Shown here: positions 1-5,799 of the stretch, piece after piece
Layout of the letters: each line of letters starts with the position of its first letter
Numbering within the stretch: position 1 is the first letter of the stretch
Source of the DNA: DATEVL01 sp035281845
GTDB taxonomy: Bacteria; Chloroflexota; Anaerolineae; Anaerolineales; E44-bin32
DNA: 5,799 bases
Assembly (NCBI GenBank): GCA_035281845.1
Contig: DATEVL010000130.1
Location: forward strand, 1-5,799
Direction: 5' to 3'
Notes under the pieces: generated by a model
What the model was told of the DNA's origin: nothing
Database searches by the model: none
The model's input: the letters and a program-made list of their open reading frames with translations, nothing else
Position numbers and translations under genes: made by a program

Positions 1-2
1 GA

Positions 3-28
3 CCCCCACAACCCCCTTCCCCCTCCCC
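3..28 (-). other. G-quadruplex motif on minus strand
   Basis: Four C runs of 5, 5, 5 and 4 bases (3-7, 12-16, 19-23, 25-28) are separated by 4, 2 and 1 bases. Read on the minus strand these are four G runs with short loops, which satisfies the canonical four-tract G-quadruplex pattern. The motif abuts the core of repeat copy A. Folding in the cell is an inference. Confidence 0.5.
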
Positions 29-171
29 TTGTAAGCGGCGGTTGATGAGGGCCTTTCTCCGGAGTTGCGATCCGCCGCGAGCACTACGGCCTCTCAGTCC
101 ACCGGTGGCGCGCCCATCGCACGGTCAACGGTCGAAAAAACCTTGCTGAAGTCTTTGAGCGGCGGATCGCA
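3..171. repeat. Non-coding repeat module, copy A
   Basis: First of two diverged copies of one module; the partner is at 392-561. It opens with a C-tract (3-28) followed by a core (31-171) starting gtaagcggcggt. By hand alignment the core differs from copy B at about 21 positions plus one single-base gap over some 142 columns, roughly 85% identity. Inside it a perfect 13-bp inverted repeat, tgcgatccgccgc at 66-78 and gcggcggatcgca at 159-171, encloses 80 bases. The best-conserved parts are these arms and the block cggtcaacggtcgaaa near 122-137. A one-base indel in the middle (around 91-92) shifts every reading frame between the copies, which argues against a coding origin. The family is not recognised. 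It could be a structured RNA, a small palindromic dispersed element, or a decayed element end. Confidence 0.75.
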
Positions 172-188
172 CGCCGATGTGAAGAGAA

Positions 189-215
189 CGCCACCCGCCG
201 CTTTCAGGGGTGGCG
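189..215. repeat. 8-bp perfect hairpin
   Basis: cgccaccc at 189-196 pairs perfectly with gggtggcg at 208-215 across an 11-base loop. On the plus strand it is followed by ggttt and then a G-rich tract. It resembles a weak intrinsic terminator, but only three T residues follow and there is no evident upstream gene in the window to terminate. It lies in the linker of copy A that is absent from copy B. Confidence 0.4.
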
Positions 216-220
216 GGTTT

Positions 221-250
221 GGGGGGATCGGGGGACAAGGGGGGAGGGGG
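221..250 (+). other. G-quadruplex motif on plus strand
   Basis: G runs of 6, 5, 6 and 5 bases at 221-226, 230-234, 239-244 and 246-250 are separated by atc, acaa and a. This is a canonical four-tract motif with short loops, and it overlaps the left arm of the hairpin at 231-277. It lies on the opposite strand from the motifs at 3-28 and 377-417. Confidence 0.5.
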
Positions 251-277
251 CCGTAGGCCGCCTCCCCCCTCGTCCCC
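231..277. repeat. 22-bp imperfect hairpin with 3-nt loop
   Basis: A G-rich arm (231-252) and a C-rich arm (256-277) pair over 22 positions with two mismatches (G248/G260 and A237/C271), closing on the loop gta (253-255). The arms are mostly G and C runs punctuated by single A/T bases that match in register. The right arm recurs almost exactly at 582-599 (17 of 18 bases), where no left arm sits beside it. The stem overlaps a plus-strand G-quadruplex motif, so the two structures would compete. There is no U-tract, and the function is unknown. Confidence 0.65.
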
Positions 278-376
278 TGGGAGAGCGAACGCGAGTGCCA
301 CCCAGCGGGATATCGGAACGGGATTCCGGGACGGGGATTGGCCGATCTCGGTGGGGGCCGGGGGATGGGGCTTACA

Positions 377-417
377 CCCCCCTCACCCAGGCCCCCACAA
401 CCACTTCCCCCTCCCCC
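377..417 (-). other. G-quadruplex-capable tract on minus strand
   Basis: C runs at 377-382, 386-388, 392-396, 407-411 and 413-417 give five G runs on the minus strand. One inter-run gap is ten bases, so it is a looser match than the tract at 3-28. It occupies the same place relative to repeat copy B as that tract does to copy A, so it is part of the duplicated module. A complementary G-rich stretch just upstream (353-370) has three runs and could pair with it instead. Confidence 0.35.
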
Positions 418-561
418 TGTAAGCGGCGGTAGATGTAGCCCTTCCTTCGAAGTTGCGATCCGCCGCGGGCGCTACGGCTTTCTCGCTCCGCTGATGGTGC
501 GCCCATCGGGCGGTCAACGGTCGAAAGAACCTTGCTGAAGTCTTCAAGCGGCGGATCGCAA
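392..561. repeat. Non-coding repeat module, copy B
   Basis: Second copy of the module, in the same orientation and 388-389 bases downstream of copy A. A C-rich tract (392-417) precedes a core starting gtaagcggcggt at 419. The internal inverted repeat is 14 bp and perfect (453-466 with 548-561). A small inner hairpin, gatgg/ccatc at about 493-507, is kept in copy A as ggtgg/ccatc, where an A-T pair becomes a G-T pair. That change preserves pairing and weakly suggests an RNA structure. The copy ends 47 bases before the clpC stop codon, so in the minus direction it lies in the clpC 3' region. No U-tract follows the arms, so it is not a standard intrinsic terminator. Confidence 0.75.
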
Positions 562-581
562 CGGCAAGCGCAAGTCAGCAC

Positions 582-599
582 CCTCCCCCCTTGTCCCCT
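582..599. repeat. C-tract block repeated from 261-278
   Basis: This 18-base block differs from 261-278 at one position (t for c). It closes the second repeat module just as the earlier block closes the first, and it ends ten bases before the clpC stop codon. In the minus-strand transcript it gives a G-rich sequence directly after the clpC stop. It is also the inverted complement of 230-247, so distant pairing with the left arm of the 231-277 hairpin is possible. Confidence 0.6.
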
Positions 600-608
600 G
601 AGAAAACG

Positions 609-3092
<2,484 letters not shown>

Positions 3093-3101
3093 TCGAACCC
3101 G

Positions 3102-3106
3102 TCCTC
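3102..3106 (-). promoter_or_regulatory. Ribosome binding site of clpC
   Basis: GAGGA on the minus strand lies nine bases before the ATG at 3092 and twelve before the second ATG at 3089. The spacing favours the first of the two tandem start codons. Confidence 0.6.
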
Positions 3107-3139
3107 GGAGCGCCCCGGGCGTTCAGGGCCTCCCGGCGA

Positions 3140-3168
3140 ATTATAGCATTCGGCCACCGCCTACCCTA
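3140..3168 (-). promoter_or_regulatory. Candidate sigma-70-type promoter of clpC
   Basis: On the minus strand a perfect TATAAT occupies 3145-3140, in the context GAATGCTATAATTCG. The hexamer at a 17-base spacing (3168-3163) is TAGGGT, a poor -35, so an activator or another -10-driven mode is possible. Transcription would start near 3133 and give a leader of about 40 bases containing the SD sequence. No CIRCE inverted repeat (TTAGCACTC-N9-GAGTGCTAA) is seen around it, so HrcA control is not supported. Confidence 0.5.
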
Positions 3169-3179
3169 CCGACTCAACA

Positions 3180-3197
3180 TAAGAGGAAAGTAAGAGG
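3180..3197. repeat. TAAGAGG direct repeat in the divergent intergenic region
   Basis: TAAGAGG occurs at 3180-3186 and again at 3191-3197, an 11-base period close to one helical turn. It lies roughly 35-50 bases upstream of the clpC -10 element. Such spacing is compatible with a dimeric regulator binding one DNA face, but a seven-base repeat in a short region can arise by chance. No known operator is recognised. Confidence 0.3.
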
Positions 3198-3236
3198 CGA
3201 TTACTTGGTTGCAAGGACCGGGCCGCCCCTCCTGCC

Positions 3237-3267
3237 CCCACCCAGTTGGGCGGGCCAGGGGTACCCC
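3237..3267. repeat. Small GC palindromes in the intergenic region
   Basis: Two short dyads lie side by side. CCCACCC (3237-3243) pairs with GGGCGGG (3248-3254) across a four-base loop with one mismatch, and GGGGTACCCC (3258-3267) is a perfect ten-base palindrome. They are in the stretch between the two divergent genes, where no clear plus-strand promoter could be found. They may be operators, or only a product of the GC-rich composition. Confidence 0.25.
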
Positions 3268-3368
3268 GGTACTGTCCGGAATCCCAATCAAGACAAGATG
3301 TAGGGGGATTGACCGTTCCGGGAGTGGACTTCGGACGGAATGCGGAGTACCATCTCGGCCATAAGCAG

Positions 3369-3397
3369 AAGGGGCGGCCGTCTAGGGGCCGTCCCTT
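3369..3397. terminator. Strong GC hairpin, candidate attenuator or terminator
   Basis: aaggggcggcc (3369-3379) pairs with ggccgtccctt (3387-3397) over 11 positions, ten Watson-Crick and one G-T, across a seven-base loop. It is the most stable short stem in the intergenic region. The plus strand continues cgcgttcag and the minus strand ctgcttatgg, so neither side has the U-tract of a classical intrinsic terminator. It sits 72 bases upstream of the plus-strand ATG. It would therefore lie in that gene's leader if transcription starts further upstream, where it could attenuate expression or stabilise the mRNA. Alternatively it insulates the divergent transcripts. Confidence 0.45.
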
Positions 3398-3469
3398 CGC
3401 GTTCAGAGGCATGTACAACGCCAAGAGGGCGGCCGGCCATCGGTTGGGGTCGCCCCCGCGCGTCTCGAG

Positions 3470-5799
3470 ATGAGATCACTTCGCCTTCGTCGTGGTTTGA
3501 TGGCCCTGGTAGCGGGATCTCTCCTGCTGGCCCAGGTCGCCCTACCGCTCTACTCCGCCTCGGCGCAGCCTGTCCTGACGATAACCCCCATCACGTGGAA
3601 CGTCATCGGCCTCGACAGCAACAACGTCAACGTCGGTCCGAACAACTTTCCCGTGGGCGCGCGCGTCTGCAACACCGGCGATGCCACCGCCACCAATGTC
3701 GTCGCCGACCTCGTCTGGGATTCGAGCAACGCCTTCATCGACCTGCGGCCGGGGTCGCTCGATCCGATCAGCCTGAGCAGCCTGGCCGCCGGCGTTTGCG
3801 CCGACTTCTACTTCGAAATCACCGTCGCCCGCAACGCCTCCGCCTACGACACCTTCCGCAACTACCACATCAGCGTCACCTCCGATCAGACCGGCGCCAT
3901 CAGCACGCCGACGCCGCGCCAGATCTACGTCGAGCACCTGGTCTCCCAGAGCCGCAACTACACGACCGACGTCAAGCTGGACGGCGTGTCCATCGCGGCC
4001 GGCGGCACGATGACCCTGGTCGTCGGCAACACCTACACCATCGAGTTGATCGCCAGCACCGCCACCAACGGATATGAGCAGATCGAGACCTTCATCAACC
4101 TGGCCAACACGATCTTCCAAATCAACTCGGTCGCCACGACCTACTCGGCCGACGGCGGGACGGACCCGCTGGCCGACGAAAAGCTGTACGCCGACGGCTG
4201 CGATTGGGAGAATGACCCCAACTCGCCCAACTACCGCTCGTGCCTGGGGGTCGGCAAATACGGGGGCAACGTCACGGTAACCTACGACGTCACCGTCATC
4301 AGCGGCGCTGGAACAACCGAGACCCTGAACAGCCTGATTTACGACTTCTCGGGGAGCAGCTACCACTACAATTCGGACTTCAGCGTCTCGGCGCGATTCG
4401 CCAGCATTGTCAGCGCCAGCATCATCAAAGCTTTCTCGCCGAAGAGCATCAATCCCGGCGGCACGTCGACACTGACCTTCACCATCTCGAACCCGGGGGC
4501 CGCCTCCCTTTCCGGCGTCAATTTCACCGACACGCTTCCCGCCGGCGTGACGATTTCCAGCTCAACCATCATCTACAGCGGTTGTGGAAGTCCCTCGCCG
4601 GGTTCGCTGACGGTGGGCGACACATCCCTTTCCTTCTCCAACATCACCGTCGCCGGGCTGAGCACCTGCTCGATCGCTGTCAGCGTGACATCTTCCACGG
4701 ACGGCACCTACAACAACACGTCGGGCAACCTGTTCATCAACACCTCGATCGACACCGGTAGTTTTGCTACCGATTCCCTGGTGGTCACTTCGAAGCCACC
4801 CGCACCGTCGAGCTGCGCCCTCCCGACAACGATGGCGACGTGGAGCCTGGAGAACTACACCGCCAGCACCTCCACCAACAACGGACCCTTCAGCGCCTCC
4901 TCCCAGGCCCCGGATGTAACGACGGCCACGGGGACCTACGGCGCGGCGACGGGTAGCTCGTCGGGGATCGCCAACACCACGACCTTCCCGACCGGCTGGA
5001 GCGCGCCTTCGTCGAGCGGCAACAGTGGCAATTCCTGGGGCATCCGAGGCGGCTGGCTTAACGCCAATCCCGCAGATCCGACAACGGCCACGACGCCGTA
5101 TTTCCAGTTTCAGGTTGACGCCAGCCAGTACGGCGGGATCGGCTTGGTCGCAAGCTACAACCTGCAAGGGAACTGGTCCAACTCGGGCAACTGGTATGTG
5201 CTCTTCAGCACGGATGGCTCCACCTGGTCCTCACCATCTAACGCCGTCTGGAACAAGGCGAATGCCTGGCAGATCGGCGCCATCACTGCGACGACGACCA
5301 GTACCGGCAACCCGACCGTCTATTTCAGAGTCTTCGCCGCCGGCGCACAGTACAGCGGCAGCCCCTCGGCGACGACCGCCACGATGTATCTCGACAACAT
5401 TCAGATCACCGGTTGTCCTCGCCCTGTGGTTCCAACGCTCTCCAAGGCCTTCTCGCCGACGACCATCCCCCAGGGCAGTGCCAGCACGCTGACGTTCACC
5501 TTCGCCAACCCCAACGCCTCGGCTTTGACCGGTGTCGGCTTCTCCGATACCCTGCCCAGCGGGTTGGTGATCAACACCCCCAACGGCCTGAGCGGCCCAT
5601 CTTGCACAACTGGCAGCATCTCGGGCCAGACCATCACCGCCACCGCCGGCACTTCCGTCATCAGCATGAGCGGGGCCACGCTCTCGGCCAACGCCTCGTG
5701 CAGTTTCTCGGTCAGCGTGCTCGGCAGTGTCGCCGGGCAGTATCAGAATATCAGCGGCAGCATTACCTCCTCCGAAACCGGCCCCAACACCACCGCCAG
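3470..5799 (+). CDS. Secreted surface protein with DUF11-like repeats (3' end beyond window)
   Basis: The frame is open from this ATG to the window edge, with 776 codons visible and no stop. Residues 1-32 are a signal peptide: a basic start (RSLRLRRG), a hydrophobic core (about 10-27) and an ASA|Q cleavage site after A32. Residues 33-317 form a beta-rich region with cysteine pairs C67/C110 and C244/C258; the latter bounds an Asp/Asn-rich loop that might bind calcium. A DUF11-like repeat spans about 318-441 (KAFSPKSINPGG, then FTDTLPAGV). Residues 449-649 form a separate Gly/Ser/Trp-rich domain ending YLDNIQITGC, resembling lectin-like jelly-roll domains. A second DUF11-like repeat begins at about 656 (KAFSPTTIPQGS, FSDTLPSGL). 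Both repeats keep a cysteine pair about 30 residues apart (C372/C400, C712/C744). Ser, Thr, Asn and Ala dominate, as in exported adhesin-type proteins. An in-frame TAG at 3383 and the absence of other starts fix the ATG. No clear SD precedes it. The C-terminal anchor, function and ligand are unknown. Confidence 0.9.
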   Translation, partial: MRSLRLRRGLMALVAGSLLLAQVALPLYSASAQPVLTITPITWNVIGLDSNNVNVGPNNFPVGARVCNTGDATATNVVADLVWDSSNAFIDLRPGSLDPISLSSLAAGVCADFYFEITVARNASAYDTFRNYHISVTSDQTGAISTPTPRQIYVEHLVSQSRNYTTDVKLDGVSIAAGGTMTLVVGNTYTIELIASTATNGYEQIETFINLANTIFQINSVATTYSADGGTDPLADEKLYADGCDWENDPNSPNYRSCLGVGKYGGNVTVTYDVTVISGAGTTETLNSLIYDFSGSSYHYNSDFSVSARFASIVSASIIKAFSPKSINPGGTSTLTFTISNPGAASLSGVNFTDTLPAGVTISSSTIIYSGCGSPSPGSLTVGDTSLSFSNITVAGLSTCSIAVSVTSSTDGTYNNTSGNLFINTSIDTGSFATDSLVVTSKPPAPSSCALPTTMATWSLENYTASTSTNNGPFSASSQAPDVTTATGTYGAATGSSSGIANTTTFPTGWSAPSSSGNSGNSWGIRGGWLNANPADPTTATTPYFQFQVDASQYGGIGLVASYNLQGNWSNSGNWYVLFSTDGSTWSSPSNAVWNKANAWQIGAITATTTSTGNPTVYFRVFAAGAQYSGSPSATTATMYLDNIQITGCPRPVVPTLSKAFSPTTIPQGSASTLTFTFANPNASALTGVGFSDTLPSGLVINTPNGLSGPSCTTGSISGQTITATAGTSVISMSGATLSANASCSFSVSVLGSVAGQYQNISGSITSSETGPNTTA

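Larger units (their letters stand above)
172..391. other. Non-coding linker between the repeat copies
   Basis: No believable gene is present here. The short open frames in it translate to Gly/Pro/Arg-rich low-complexity sequence with no domain and no start signal. It holds the hairpins at 189-215 and 231-277, the plus-strand G-quadruplex motif at 221-250, a small hairpin cggaa/ttccg at 314-328 and a G-rich run at 353-370. Positions 261-278 match 582-599, which marks the end of the duplicated module; the first copy has a linker of about 89 bases before this block and the second about 20. Confidence 0.6.

Noticed and set aside
372..581. Minus-strand 69-codon open frame across repeat copy B
   Set aside because: The frame is not kept in repeat copy A because of a one-base indel, and the product is Arg/Gly low complexity. 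The conserved sequence is better explained as non-coding.
1..608. CRISPR array or insertion sequence
   Set aside because: There are only two long diverged repeats 388 bases apart, with no short regular repeats, no transposase frame and no target-site duplications.
3309..3314. TTGACC as a -35 for the surface-protein gene
   Set aside because: At 16-19 base spacing only GC-rich hexamers such as CGGACG occur, with no TANNNT-like -10 element.
3542..4366. Minus-strand open frame of 274 codons opposite the surface-protein gene
   Set aside because: The plus-strand frame has a signal peptide, recognisable repeats and balanced codon use. The antisense product is Val/Gly/Asp-rich with no motif, typical of the reverse of Thr/Ala/Asn codons.

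Overview
The window is GC-rich bacterial DNA with two large divergent genes, a repeat-filled non-coding stretch at the left edge and a hairpin-bearing intergenic region between the genes. A ClpC-type unfoldase with a UVR motif, next to a large secreted Ser/Thr/Asn-rich protein with DUF11-like repeats, fits Chloroflexota (Anaerolineae-like) or a similar environmental lineage. This assignment is inferred from protein style only, because the window holds no rRNA or other phylogenetic marker.

Layout. Positions 1-608 contain no convincing gene. They hold two diverged copies of a non-coding module. Each copy has a C-tract, a core of about 141 bp (roughly 85% identical between copies by hand alignment) and a second C-tract reading cctcccccct(c/t)gtcccct. 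Each core carries a perfect inverted repeat of 13-14 bp. The surroundings contain G-quadruplex-capable tracts on both strands and a 22-bp imperfect hairpin with a 3-nt loop. Positions 609-3092 (minus strand) are a complete clpC-like AAA+ gene of 827 codons. Its intact motifs and LGF tripeptide indicate an unfoldase that feeds a ClpP protease. It has a good SD sequence and a TATAAT -10 element with a poor -35. Positions 3093-3469 are the divergent intergenic region, with a TAAGAGG direct repeat and a strong GC hairpin (3369-3397) in the presumed leader of the plus-strand gene.

From 3470 to the right edge a plus-strand gene runs out of the window (776 codons visible). It encodes an exported protein with a signal peptide, a conserved-looking N-terminal beta-rich region, a DUF11-like repeat, a lectin/jelly-roll-like domain and a second DUF11-like repeat. 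Its C-terminal anchor is not visible.

Nothing suggests that the two genes act together: one is a cytosolic protein-quality-control ATPase and the other a cell-surface or extracellular protein. No defence, mobile-element, CRISPR, tRNA or rRNA signature was found. The least-explained part of the window is the repeat module with its G/C tracts and inverted arms downstream of clpC.
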